A stretch of DNA of 64,000 nucleotides from Nocardia blacklockiae (GTDB lineage Bacteria > Actinomycetota > Actinomycetes > Mycobacteriales > Mycobacteriaceae): contig NZ_JADLRJ010000003.1 of assembly GCF_015477355.1 (NCBI RefSeq), positions 62,001 to 126,000 on the forward strand. Reading direction: 5' to 3'. Shown piece after piece: positions 28,116 through 35,849 of the stretch. Within the stretch, counting starts at the first letter, position 1, and every line of letters starts with the position of its first letter. The position numbers were made by a program, and so were the translations under genes. The notes under the pieces are model-generated. The model saw only the letters and a list, made by a program, of their open reading frames with translations, had not been told where the DNA came from and made no database searches.

Positions 28116-28933
28116 GTGGACTGACCGCGCGAATTCGTAACGCCGACGGGTGGCCGGTGGCCGGGGCGGTCCTGACCGTCACCGGCCTCGACGGCCGGCA
28201 GCTCGCCCGGGCGGTGGCCGACGAGACGGGGGCGGCCACCACCGAGGAACTGCCCGCGGGCATGCACACCGCGGTGGTCACCGCGCCCGGGCACAAGCCG
28301 ATCGCGCAGATCGCCCGGGTCTCCGCGGGCGGCACCGGAACCCTCGGCGACGTCCGGCTCGAACCGGAGGCCGGTGCGGTCGAGCTGCCGCCGCCCGGGC
28401 CGTGGACGATCGACCCGGTGCACTCGACGGTGGTCGCCACCGCGCGCCACCTCGGCATCGCGAGCATCAAGGCGCGCTTCGCCGACGTCAGCGGCCGGCT
28501 GGACATCGCCGAGAACTTCGAGCGCACAACGGGTTACGCCGAGATCAAGGCCGCCAGCATCGACACCGGCGTCGGCATGCGCGACGACCACCTGCGCACG
28601 GCCGACTTCCTCGACGTGGAGGTGTACCCGATCATCGGGTTCACCAGCACGGGCCTGCGCCGCACGGGTCCCGACAACTGGGTGATGGCAGGGGAATTGG
28701 AGCTGCACGGCCAGCGCCGCCCGGTCGACCTCACCCTCACCTACGGTGGGTACGGGCCCGACCCGTGGGGTGGCGTGCGCGCCGCCTTCCACGCCGAAAC
28801 CCTATTGCGCCGAGACGATTTCGCCATCGACTACAACGCTGTCGTGCGGGCCGGCGTGGCGGCGGTGGGCACCACGGTGAAGATCGACCTCGATATGGAG
28901 CTGGTGCAGGGCGACCGGCTGCCGGAGATGTAG
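28112..28933 (+). CDS. YceI-family protein with N-terminal carboxypeptidase-regulatory-like domain
   Basis: A 273-residue protein in two parts. Residues 1-90 (ARIRNADGWPVAGAVLTVTG...) form one domain of the same type as the three at the end of the exporter it follows. Residues about 95-273 are a YceI lipocalin-like barrel: WTIDPVHSTVVATARHLGIASIKARF, ASIDTGVGMRDDHLRTADFLDVEVYP and FAIDYNAVVRAG. YceI proteins bind polyisoprenoid or amphiphilic ligands. Most Gram-negative YceI proteins are periplasmic, but no signal peptide is present here. ATG 28112 overlaps the exporter stop, so the two are made together, and a ligand-handling partnership is a fair inference. Confidence 0.88.
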   Translation: MSGLTARIRNADGWPVAGAVLTVTGLDGRQLARAVADETGAATTEELPAGMHTAVVTAPGHKPIAQIARVSAGGTGTLGDVRLEPEAGAVELPPPGPWTIDPVHSTVVATARHLGIASIKARFADVSGRLDIAENFERTTGYAEIKAASIDTGVGMRDDHLRTADFLDVEVYPIIGFTSTGLRRTGPDNWVMAGELELHGQRRPVDLTLTYGGYGPDPWGGVRAAFHAETLLRRDDFAIDYNAVVRAGVAAVGTTVKIDLDMELVQGDRLPEM

Positions 28934-28949
28934 TCGTTGCGCCCCTGAC

Positions 28950-29477
28950 TCAGGGGCGCACCACCGCGTAACGGGCGCAGGCGAATTCGCCGTTGGGTGC
29001 CAGTTCGGTGAGTTTCAGCTCGACGTGGCGGGGGAGGAGCGGGGCTCCGGAGCCGAGCGTCACGGGGGCGATGGAGACGCAGACCTCGTCGAGGAGGTTG
29101 TGGTCGGCGAACTGACCCGCCAGGTCGCCGCCGCCGACCACCCAAAGATTCTTGTCCCCAGCCGCTTTCGCCATCTCCTCGTACACCTCGGGGACGGGCG
29201 CCTGGGTGAAGCGGACGTCGGCGTCGGTGCGAGCCGGGAAGGTGCGGTGGGTGAAGACCCACGCGGGCATGTCGTAGACCCAGGCCTCGCCGCTGTCGAG
29301 GATCCACTGATATGTGCTGGCGCCCATGCAGATCGCGCCGATGTCCTTGATGAACGCCTCGTAGCCCATCGGGCCGTCGCTGTCGTTGTCACGCGTCAGC
29401 AGCCAGTCGAGGGAATGGTCGGTGGTGGCGATGAAGCCGTCGAGGGTGGTCGCGGTGTAGTAGGTGGTGTGGGGCAT
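28950..29477 (-). CDS. RibD/DHFR-like reductase family protein
   Basis: A 175-residue protein of the dihydrofolate-reductase-like RibD C-terminal family: it starts YTATTLDGFIATTDHSLDWLLTR, with GAICMGASTYQWI and LWVVGGGDLAGQFADHNLLDEVCVSIAPVTLGSGAPLL as NADPH- and fold-defining segments. These proteins are NADPH-dependent reductases of unknown physiological substrate and are not true folate enzymes. It starts two bases after the stop of the AraC-DinB gene, with which it forms a two-gene operon; its convergent neighbour is the YceI-like gene 16 bases away. Confidence 0.82.
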   Translation of the reverse strand: MPHTTYYTATTLDGFIATTDHSLDWLLTRDNDSDGPMGYEAFIKDIGAICMGASTYQWILDSGEAWVYDMPAWVFTHRTFPARTDADVRFTQAPVPEVYEEMAKAAGDKNLWVVGGGDLAGQFADHNLLDEVCVSIAPVTLGSGAPLLPRHVELKLTELAPNGEFACARYAVVRP

Positions 29478-29479
29478 GG

Positions 29480-30388
29480 TCAGCCTCGCTTTCGTAGCCA
29501 CATGATGGGGTCGCCGTCGGTCGGTTCGCCGGGGAATTCGGCGCGCAGCCAGTGCCGGACCAGCTGCCTGCGATGCGCCGAGTAGGTGAGGACGTGCGCC
29601 ACGACGCTGCCGAGGACGAAGCTCTCCGGCGGCTCGCACAATGCGTCGATCAGGGTGTCGCCCCAGCCGCCGCGCCGGTCGATGTCGCGGATCGTCTCCA
29701 GCCAGCGCGGGGCCACCTCGTCGAATCTGGTTGTGAGCGTGGGGAGGTCGTCGGGACGGCGGTCGGGCATGTCCGCGCCGTCGATCGAGGCCAGCCACAC
29801 CTCCTTCGTCCAGATCAGGTGTTCCAGGGTGGTCGCGACAGAATCGTCGGGGCCGTCCCACTCGAGCACCGTGTGCGTGCCGCGGTGGCGGCGGTACTGT
29901 TCCTCGCTCAGTCCGGTCGCCAGTTTCAGCAGCTCCCGCGTGTCGTCGAGATCGTGGTGGACGAGCAGCGAGGTGGGGTCCATGTCGTGCCTGCCTTTCG
30001 GTTCCCTCTCCACCCACAGCGACATCGGCGGATGGAAATGAATGCCGTTCGCCGCGGCGAGCCAGAGCTGCCGGGCGGTCGCGGGTGTGGCGCTGGGCGG
30101 ATGCCCGTACGCGCGGCTGAAGGCCCGGCTGAAGCCCTCCACCGAGTCGTATCCGGCCGCGAACGCCACGTCGGTCACCGACGCGCCGGTGCTGAGCTGC
30201 CACGCCGCCCGCTCCAGCAGCACCCGGCGCCGCAACGCGACCGGCGACTCCCCGGTGCCGCGGGAGAATTGGCGGGCGAAGTGGTACGGCGAGGCGAAGG
30301 CGCGCTGGGCCATCGCGCCGAGCGTGGCGTTGTCCTCGTCGAGGACGGCGTCGAGCAGTTCGCGCAGGCGGTCACGTCCGTTGGTCAC
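29480..30388 (-). CDS. AraC-type helix-turn-helix fused to a DinB-like domain
   Basis: A 302-residue protein. Residues 1-105 are an AraC DNA-binding domain (LGAMAQRAFASPYHFARQFSRGTGESPVALRRR, then VTDVAFAAGYDSVEGFSRAFSRAYG). From about 135 onward is a four-helix DinB-like domain with histidines in VHHDLDDTRELL, LEHLIWTKEVW and AHVLTYSAHRRQLVRHWLRA. DinB-fold proteins are metal-dependent and include mycothiol-S-transferases, so this may be a regulator that senses or modifies a thiol-reactive compound. It is transcribed together with the downstream RibD-like reductase, its probable target. Start is the first codon with a purine-rich upstream stretch. Confidence 0.82.
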   Translation of the reverse strand: MTNGRDRLRELLDAVLDEDNATLGAMAQRAFASPYHFARQFSRGTGESPVALRRRVLLERAAWQLSTGASVTDVAFAAGYDSVEGFSRAFSRAYGHPPSATPATARQLWLAAANGIHFHPPMSLWVEREPKGRHDMDPTSLLVHHDLDDTRELLKLATGLSEEQYRRHRGTHTVLEWDGPDDSVATTLEHLIWTKEVWLASIDGADMPDRRPDDLPTLTTRFDEVAPRWLETIRDIDRRGGWGDTLIDALCEPPESFVLGSVVAHVLTYSAHRRQLVRHWLRAEFPGEPTDGDPIMWLRKRG

Positions 30389-30529
30389 GGGTATCAGTTT
30401 GGTACGCGCAGGTCGGGCGGCGCTTGACCGTTCTTGCGCAGGTGTGGCGCGGACGCCGGATAGGGGTTGACCGACACGTGGCCGCGCTTCGGTCGGCGGA
30501 ACCGGCCGCGGGCCCCTAGGCTCCTCCCC

Positions 30530-31414
30530 ATGCGGGCAATCCGAGGCGTGATCGCCGGTCTGTGTTTCGTGCTCGCTCTGGGCGCGGCCCCGACCGTCGC
30601 CTCCGGGGCGAGCGTTCCCGCCGCGGCGTGCGGGAGCCCCCTGTCGGAGGCGGAGATCGGCACGCTCACCGAACTCTCCGATACTTCGACGTTAGCCGGG
30701 TCACCGCTGGAGCGTTTGGAAACGGCCATCGAGCGGCACCGGCAGATCACGGAAATACTGGTGGCACACCACGATCGGCGCGGCGCGTTCTCCCTCGGCC
30801 TGGATGTCGCGGAGCAGCTCTCGGTGCTGCCGTTGCAGCGCGACCCGGCCGCGTTCGCCGACCCGGACTACGCGCACGCGATCAGCCTGGAACTGCTGCG
30901 CCGTTATCTCGACAATCTGCACGCGAATTTCGGTGGGGGCGTGCCCGAGTCGCACTGGGCGCAATACTTCGACCTCGCCCAGCATTGCGAGATATCCTCC
31001 GCGCGGCTGGCGATGGTCGGATACAACGCGCATCTCAGCGTGGATCTGGCGTATTCCGTCGCCGCGGTGCGCACCCGGCCGGAGAATGCCGGCGACTTTT
31101 TCAAGATCGTGGACGGTATCGCGTCGGTCGGCTTCGTGATAGTCGACCGGACCAAGGCCGTGTACGGCGGTGATCTCGGGCCGCTCTGGCGGCTGTATTT
31201 CGTGGGCGAGGGCCTGGATCTACTCGCGGGACAGGGCGTTGCGACCAGGCCGCTGCTGCGCATCGTCGACCTGGGTTACAACGTCGTCGTCTTCGGTAAC
31301 GGGTTGGCGCTGCAGGATCCCAACGCGCACGACGTCACCGCCGCGGAGATCCGGGCGCTCTACGACACCGCGAATGTTTCCTTCGAGGTGCTTTCCGCGC
31401 TGCGCGGACTGTGA
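30530..31414 (+). CDS. DUF5995-family exported protein
   Basis: A 294-residue protein with a signal peptide (MRAIRGVIAGLCFVLALGAAPTVA, cleavage near residue 27) followed by an all-helical DUF5995 domain: LERLETAIERHRQITEILVAH, DLAYSVAAVRTRPENAGDFFKIVDGI. The gene was started at ATG 30530 because it gives a proper signal peptide; the ORF runs 21 codons further upstream. The family is common in actinobacteria and has no known activity; the helical fold recalls di-iron or membrane-adaptor proteins but no metal motif is clear. It is convergent with a DUF732-like gene only four bases away. Confidence 0.75.
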   Translation: MRAIRGVIAGLCFVLALGAAPTVASGASVPAAACGSPLSEAEIGTLTELSDTSTLAGSPLERLETAIERHRQITEILVAHHDRRGAFSLGLDVAEQLSVLPLQRDPAAFADPDYAHAISLELLRRYLDNLHANFGGGVPESHWAQYFDLAQHCEISSARLAMVGYNAHLSVDLAYSVAAVRTRPENAGDFFKIVDGIASVGFVIVDRTKAVYGGDLGPLWRLYFVGEGLDLLAGQGVATRPLLRIVDLGYNVVVFGNGLALQDPNAHDVTAAEIRALYDTANVSFEVLSALRGL

Positions 31415-31418
31415 GCGT

Positions 31419-31802
31419 TCAGCCGGTGTGCGTCCGCTGTTGCAGTAGGTGCCACGGACAATAGGAGTCGAGGGTGGCCGCCAGGAAGGTGTACGGGTAT
31501 TCCACCGACCCCCGCAGGTTCTCGGCCAATTTGACCTGATTGGCGGCCGAATTGCCGTTCGCGTCCAGCCATCCGCACTCCGCGTGCGCCAGCTGGATGG
31601 CGGCGTCCTGCCGCACGTGATCGGCGTCGTCGAGGTGACTCTGCTCCAGGAACTGTTTGTCGATCGGACTCCGGTCCGGGTGTACTCCTCGGCTCGCCGA
31701 CGTAGGTTCGCCCGGTTCGGCACCGGCCGTGGCGACGCCGAGGGACATGAGCGCACTCGCGGCGGCAACAGTCGCCACGGCGCGAAAAATCCTGATGTGC
31801 AT
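31419..31802 (-). CDS. DUF732-like small secreted protein
   Basis: A 127-residue exported protein: signal peptide MHIRIFRAVATVAAASALMSLGVATAGA (about 28 residues) followed by a small helical domain that ends with CGWLDANGNSAANQV...YPYTFLAATLDSYCPWHL. The two cysteines (in ECGW and SYCPW) are the hallmark of the DUF732 family and probably form a disulfide. The family is abundant and secreted in mycobacteria and nocardiae; its function is unknown. It ends four bases from the convergent DUF5995 gene, and has no neighbours in line on its strand within 200 bases. Confidence 0.78.
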   Translation of the reverse strand: MHIRIFRAVATVAAASALMSLGVATAGAEPGEPTSASRGVHPDRSPIDKQFLEQSHLDDADHVRQDAAIQLAHAECGWLDANGNSAANQVKLAENLRGSVEYPYTFLAATLDSYCPWHLLQQRTHTG

Positions 31803-32014
31803 GGTATTTCCGGTGTCTTCGTCTACTAGGCCGAGTCAGCAACCCCCACAGACCTGTCATTCTTCCCCGCTCGTTAGCCGGGTGGATGCGGGATGAGGGA
31901 GAAGGTGACCTTGGACAGTGTTGTTGGTGACCAGTCGCGGGCAACCGGGGACTTCGGACTCTAGCCCGAACAGCGCGGGCAAGCTACCCCGTTCCACCCG
32001 CCGCTACGAGCCCG

Positions 32015-32620
32015 CTAACCGACCGCGACCCGGACGCCACCGGACCACGCCGAATCGTGGAACTCGACGGCGGCCGGCGCCGTCCCTACGGGCACGTCGA
32101 ACGCGAGCACGACGGAGATCTTGTTGCCCGGATTGATCTCGGTGACAAGATCCTTGTTCACGTTCATCTCTGCCATGGTGTCATTCGTGTAGAGGTTCCC
32201 CTGGTTGTCCACCAATTTCTGGTTCTCACCGAAGTAGGTCTGCGGCTTGTCACCGATATTCGTGACGTCGACATGTACCAGGACATACTCGCCCTGAGCG
32301 TTCCTCCGCAAGTATTCGTTGTCCCCGACAGTGGTAACCGGCGGGTCGACGCGTGTCACCGCGAACCCGAACTTGCCGTCCCGCACCTCGGATCCGGCCG
32401 GCCGCACACTGGTCCGCGCGGCCCCTTGCTCGGCGACCTCGTGGGTCGCGCTGGTGAACAACACCGCGCACCCGCCGAACATCAGCACGACGAGAGCAAC
32501 CAGCGCGCCCAGCACCCACGGCCACACCCGCCGCCGCGGCCTCGGCCTCGGCCCGTACGGCCCCTGCGGCGGCATCCCGTACTGCGCGGGCGGAACATTG
32601 CGAGGCGGCATATTCGACAT
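32015..32620 (-). CDS. DUF4352-family membrane-anchored protein
   Basis: A 201-residue bitopic protein. The Pro/Gly/Tyr-rich N-terminus (about 30 residues) is cytoplasmic; a helix follows (VWPWVLGALVALVVLMFGGCAVLF) and then an exported DUF4352 domain of about 110 residues: FAVTRVDPPVTTVGDN, YVLVHVDVTNIGDKPQTYF, GNKISVVLAFDVP. This immunoglobulin-like fold occurs in many actinobacterial lipoproteins and anchored proteins of unknown function. ATG 32620 lies behind an AAGGAGGGG ribosome site; the GTG at 32674 would make an unlikely longer product. Stop is followed by about 210 bases with nothing recognisable. Confidence 0.8.
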   Translation of the reverse strand: MSNMPPRNVPPAQYGMPPQGPYGPRPRPRRRVWPWVLGALVALVVLMFGGCAVLFTSATHEVAEQGAARTSVRPAGSEVRDGKFGFAVTRVDPPVTTVGDNEYLRRNAQGEYVLVHVDVTNIGDKPQTYFGENQKLVDNQGNLYTNDTMAEMNVNKDLVTEINPGNKISVVLAFDVPVGTAPAAVEFHDSAWSGGVRVAVG

Positions 32621-33067
32621 CGAACCCACCCCTCCTTCATCTCGATCCGGTGAATGATTCACCCGCACAAGCACTCCCCGAGGCCGGCGATGCGAGTACC
32701 CGCTAGATCGACAATCCTGCGCGCCGGGTTACCCGAGAATTGCCGGTTGCCCGGAACAAATGCCTTTCAGCCCCGACCCCGCCCCTGAAGGTCCTATTTC
32801 TGATGACGAAATGCCCTTGCCTACGGCCGATCGGCGGCGCGGACACGCCTGACCGCACGCATGCCGACACGCCCACTTGGCCACTTTGGGGTAAACAGTC
32901 GTGCAGTAAACTCTGGGTGGTATCGTCGCTGATTGACACGATGGGAGGCTTTGACCAGGGTTCTCGCGGTAGCCCAGCTCGGCAGTGTGCTAGTGACTGG
33001 GTGTAGACCGCGCGGCTGGCATCGCAGGTTCTAGAGACTGTAAGTTCAAGTCTGGGAGTGGTAGCAG
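32621..33067. other. Intergenic stretch without a convincing gene
   Basis: About 450 bases with no gene I can support. Base composition drops in G+C relative to the flanks. A direct repeat of GTAAAC occurs at 32891-32896 and 32906-32911, fifteen bases apart, in TTGGGGTAAACAGTCGTGCA-type context, and may mark a promoter for the following RAMA-domain gene. Short open frames in both strands show no family resemblance. Confidence 0.5.
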
Positions 33068-33529
33068 ATGAAGCACACGATTGTGATCGACGACGAAGTC
33101 TTCAGCATGCTGGTGAAGCACCGCCAGGATTTCGAGCAACCTAACGATGTGCTCCGGCGGTTGTTGATCACGGGCGGTTCCGAATCCTTCAGGGCGAGTA
33201 GCGGTTTGGGGATAACCGGCGGAGCCACCGAGTCTATTGACTCATTCGGGCATGGCGTAGAAACGGGGCGCCCGGGTCGTCTGGTGCAGCTGGTCAAAGC
33301 CGGCCTCGTCGCAGCAGGGGATGAACTCCGGCACGACCGGGTCCGCAGCGGGCAGACGCTGAAGGCCACCGTCACGGCAAATGGTTCACTTCAGACCAGT
33401 CAAGGTTTCTACGATGCGCCTTCCCCGGCGCTGAGGGACCTTGTCGGGAGCCAGGTGGACGGGTGGAAAAACTGGGTTCATGTCCGTTCGGGCAAGTCGC
33501 TGCGCGAACTTCGGGACTCGTTGCGCTGA
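33068..33529 (+). CDS. Ribbon-helix-helix plus RAMA-domain protein
   Basis: A 153-residue protein. Residues 1-33 (MKHTIVIDDEVFSMLVKHRQ, then DVLRRLL) resemble the N-terminal ribbon-helix-helix of SeqA, a DNA-binding/oligomerising element. Residues about 72-150 fit the RAMA domain, named for its link with restriction systems and adenine methylases: LVQLVKAGLVAAGDELRH, GFYDAPSPALRDLVG and GWKNWVHVRSGKSLRELRD. RAMA domains are predicted to recognise modified DNA. The start follows GGGAGTGGTAGCAG, a ribosome-site-like stretch. No methylase or nuclease is adjacent, so it may act as a free-standing reader of DNA methylation. Both domain calls are by eye. Confidence 0.65.
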   Translation: MKHTIVIDDEVFSMLVKHRQDFEQPNDVLRRLLITGGSESFRASSGLGITGGATESIDSFGHGVETGRPGRLVQLVKAGLVAAGDELRHDRVRSGQTLKATVTANGSLQTSQGFYDAPSPALRDLVGSQVDGWKNWVHVRSGKSLRELRDSLR

Positions 33530-33562
33530 CGCGGTTCTTCTGTAGGAGACGGGATTCGGCTC

Positions 33563-33730
33563 ATGAAGAACGGCTTAGCCGGGTTGTCGATCGGGTCCGG
33601 CGTCCTAGTGAACGTTGCGCTCGGTGCGCCGTGGTGGATCGGTGCCAGCTTACTTGCGGTAGTAGCAGCTTCATATTTGCTGACCGTCTGTCTGCGTGAG
33701 GTTTCCCGCAAAATTCGGCCGATCGTGTAA
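33563..33730 (+). CDS. Small 55-residue membrane protein
   Basis: A 55-codon frame from ATG 33563 to TAA 33730 begins MKNGLAGLSIGSGVLVN and continues with a hydrophobic middle (IGASLLAVVAASYLLTVCL) and a basic C-terminus (REVSRKIRPIV). It has one or two membrane segments and a cytoplasmic basic tail. GTAGGAGACGGG stands 12-20 bases upstream, so the ribosome site is present but distant. It lies 33 bases after the RAMA-domain gene on the same strand and could be co-transcribed. I do not recognise it; a toxin-like or modulatory small protein are options. Confidence 0.5.
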   Translation: MKNGLAGLSIGSGVLVNVALGAPWWIGASLLAVVAASYLLTVCLREVSRKIRPIV

Positions 33731-33847
33731 TCGTTCTTCGCATGTTACTACTGCGCTCAATGATTAAGTCCGCGGGTTGCCACGGAACGGGATCGCGATG
33801 TCGCAGTGCTGTCACAGCTCCGGAGACTGAACGGGATGAGCGGTCAG

Positions 33848-35041
33848 TCAGGTGAGGTGCTCTGTGGTTCGCTTGCCGATCGCCGTGCTGAGTGCGTCGA
33901 GTTCGGCCAAGACGTCGACGGCAGCCCAGATGCGGTAGCGCTTGTTGGCGGACAGGATTTCCAGGACGCCGGCCTCGGTCAGTCTGCCGAGTGCGCGGTA
34001 GGTGCTGCTGTCGTTTGTGCCCGTAATGCGTTGCGCCGTATCGGCGTTGAGAATCGGCGTCGCGAGTAGTGCGGTGAGCAAGGCCTCGTCGGCGGATCCG
34101 GCGCGAGGACGTGCGAGCGATCGCCAGCGGTCCGGAAGTTCGGACAGTGCGCGCGCGGAGTCCTGGGCGGCCTCGCTGGCATGGATGGACGCATTGGCGA
34201 CGTATTCGACGAATTCATCGGCTCGACCTGCTCGGTAACTGTCGAGCTCGGCGAAATACCGTCGGGTGTCGGCGAGCATCGCGGAGGCCAGTGGCACCGT
34301 GACGCGGCGGGTGAGTCCTCTTTTCCGCAGCACAGCGCTGATCAGCGCTCGCCCGATCCGCCCGTTGCCGTCGGTGAAGGGATGGATCGACTCGAACTGC
34401 GCGTGTGCGAGCGCCGCTTGCGCCAGGATCGGCAGATCCGTGCGGTTGGCGAACGCCACCAGGTCGTTCATCAATTCGGGAACGACGTCCGGCGGTGGCG
34501 GGACGAACATGGCGTCGAGCGGTGTGTAGTCGCTGCCGCCTATCCAGTTCTGGACATCGCGAAATCGGCCCGATCCCTGTGCCGTGTAATAGTCGGGGGC
34601 CATCAAGACTTTGTGGGCCTCGAGCAGCGCTTCGACGGTGATCGGACCAGAACCGGCGGCGTCGACCATCGCGATCAGAGCCTTGACCGCGGCATGCTGC
34701 GACTTGGCCTCGGCGCTCGCATTGCCGCCGGCTATCGCCTTCGCGAATGCACGCCATCCGGCGTCGATGTGTTCGATTTTGGACGAAGCGACGGATTCGC
34801 TGCGCAACAGGAAGTCGCCGAGCGGCGCGAGATGTTCACCGAAGCCGGCTTCGAGACGAGCGACCGCGATCACGGCGGCCTCGTGTGCGCGCGCCACCGG
34901 TCCGACCGGGTCGTACGAAAGGTCCGCGATGCTGGGCGGGACCGAGACGGATATTCGCTCCAGCATGCGGTCATCCCGCGAACCTTGCCGTCGACCCGGG
35001 TGCCAAGGTCGTTCCTCGGTACTGTGCGGTGGCCAGTTCAC
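33848..35041 (-). CDS. Fic-family protein (adenylyltransferase-type)
   Basis: Fic proteins attach AMP or another nucleotide part to target proteins. The active-site motif ESIHPFTDGNGRIGRAL is complete (catalytic His about 220), and SSKIEHID near residue 90 resembles the inhibitory helix of class II Fic proteins, with His in the usual Gly/Asn place, suggesting self-restraint. The C-terminal 100 residues form a winged-helix-like domain (ILNADTAQRITGTNDSSTYRALGRLTEAGVLEI), as in many Fic proteins that regulate genes. GTG 35041 has a GAGAGG ribosome site five bases upstream; the ORF extends to TTG 35059, and ATG 34966 is also possible. No antitoxin gene adjoins it. Confidence 0.85.
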   Translation of the reverse strand: MNWPPHSTEERPWHPGRRQGSRDDRMLERISVSVPPSIADLSYDPVGPVARAHEAAVIAVARLEAGFGEHLAPLGDFLLRSESVASSKIEHIDAGWRAFAKAIAGGNASAEAKSQHAAVKALIAMVDAAGSGPITVEALLEAHKVLMAPDYYTAQGSGRFRDVQNWIGGSDYTPLDAMFVPPPPDVVPELMNDLVAFANRTDLPILAQAALAHAQFESIHPFTDGNGRIGRALISAVLRKRGLTRRVTVPLASAMLADTRRYFAELDSYRAGRADEFVEYVANASIHASEAAQDSARALSELPDRWRSLARPRAGSADEALLTALLATPILNADTAQRITGTNDSSTYRALGRLTEAGVLEILSANKRYRIWAAVDVLAELDALSTAIGKRTTEHLT

Positions 35042-35078
35042 CGTGACCTCTCGGGACAAGTGCAGCTTGGGAGTTCTA

Positions 35079-35107
35079 ACTGTACCTTAGTGGGTCTAAA
35101 GTACAGT
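35079..35107. promoter_or_regulatory. Inverted repeat in the fic promoter region (11-base arms)
   Basis: ACTGTACCTTA (35079-35089) and TAAAGTACAGT (35097-35107) pair with one mismatch around seven bases. It lies 38-66 bases before the fic start in an A+T-rich stretch containing a TACTTT hexamer readable as -10, so it is a natural operator site. An inverted repeat with the same AAAGTAC word occurs at 35802-35832. Confidence 0.55.
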
Positions 35108-35220
35108 AAGACACTGTTGGTGTACGTTAATGCGCTTTGTGCCGGTTGAGGCTCGGGGGAGAGCATCGAAGGCGTGCGTAGGGCACTGGCCGATGTGTGC
35201 ACGGTGAACCCGGTGTGGGG

Positions 35221-35676
35221 TCACTTCTCGCAGGCGATTCCGTCGTTGTCGCCGTCGAGGCCTGGGCGGTAGCCGGGGTCGCCCTTGTGTAGTGGGGTGG
35301 CGCCTGCGGCTTTGGCTTCCTTGCAGGACTTGTAGAAGACCTTTGGTGGGGAGGTGGGTGCTGGGGCGGGTGGTTTCGCCGGAGGTTTGGTTGTTGCTGG
35401 TGGGGGCGTGGTTGCCGGAGGGGGAGCCGGGGCCGGTGGGGGTTCGGGCGGTGCTGGTGGTGGGGGTGGTTCAGCTGCGGGGGCGTTGGTATTCAGGGGA
35501 TCGTCGGATGGGGTGGGGGCGGCTGTGGTGGGCACCAGAGCCTGCACGGATTCCGGGGTTGTGGAGACTGTGGACTCCGCGGGTAGTGCCTGGGGAGTGA
35601 CGGTGTTGCCGCATGCGGTGAGGAGGCCGGCCCCCACCGTGGCGATTGCGAGGGCGGTGCGGGATAGGTGCAACAA
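35221..35676 (-). CDS. Excalibur calcium-binding-domain lipoprotein
   Basis: A 151-residue lipoprotein. The signal sequence ends in the lipobox LLTAC at about residue 22. A long Pro/Ala/Thr-rich linker (about 60-110) acts as a wall-spanning stalk, and the C-terminal excalibur domain FYKSCKEAKAAGATPLHKGDPGYRPGLDGDNDGIACEK carries the DxDxDGxxCE calcium loop and two disulfide cysteines. Excalibur domains are found at the surface of Gram-positive bacteria and nucleases; no catalytic domain is attached here. The Pro-rich stretch gives strongly skewed bases (C-rich on the coding strand). Confidence 0.88.
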   Translation of the reverse strand: MLHLSRTALAIATVGAGLLTACGNTVTPQALPAESTVSTTPESVQALVPTTAAPTPSDDPLNTNAPAAEPPPPPAPPEPPPAPAPPPATTPPPATTKPPAKPPAPAPTSPPKVFYKSCKEAKAAGATPLHKGDPGYRPGLDGDNDGIACEK

Positions 35677-35801
35677 GAGATCCTGTCGAACGGCTGCTTC
35701 GGGCTGCGGACGGCGTCATGGGCCGAGACGAGGCTCGCTCCCGCACCGTGGCCGGCGTGGCGCTCGCGGCGAAGGCGAGCTTGCTGCACTTTAGCAGTGC
35801 C

Positions 35802-35832
35802 AAAGTACGGTTAGGATTCGTAGCCGTACTTT
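35802..35832. promoter_or_regulatory. Inverted repeat AAAGTACGGTTA / TAGCCGTACTTT
   Basis: Arms at 35802-35813 and 35821-35832 pair over 12 bases with one mismatch, spaced by seven. It falls between the excalibur gene start and the broken IMPase gene, just after the latter's stop codon on the - strand. GCACT/AGTGC at 35786-35800 adds a second small palindrome. It could be a terminator for the pseudogene or an operator; no gene starts close on the + strand. Confidence 0.45.
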
Positions 35833-35849
35833 ATGGAGCCGAGCGGCCT

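Noticed and set aside
32703-33006. Two short overlapping frames (78 and 88 codons) on opposite strands
   Set aside because: No ribosome site, no family resemblance and unlikely codon use; region left as intergenic.
33020-33060. GTTCAAGTC tRNA T-arm-like word near 33040
   Set aside because: The flanking bases do not form a T-stem and no cloverleaf can be drawn; I treat it as chance.
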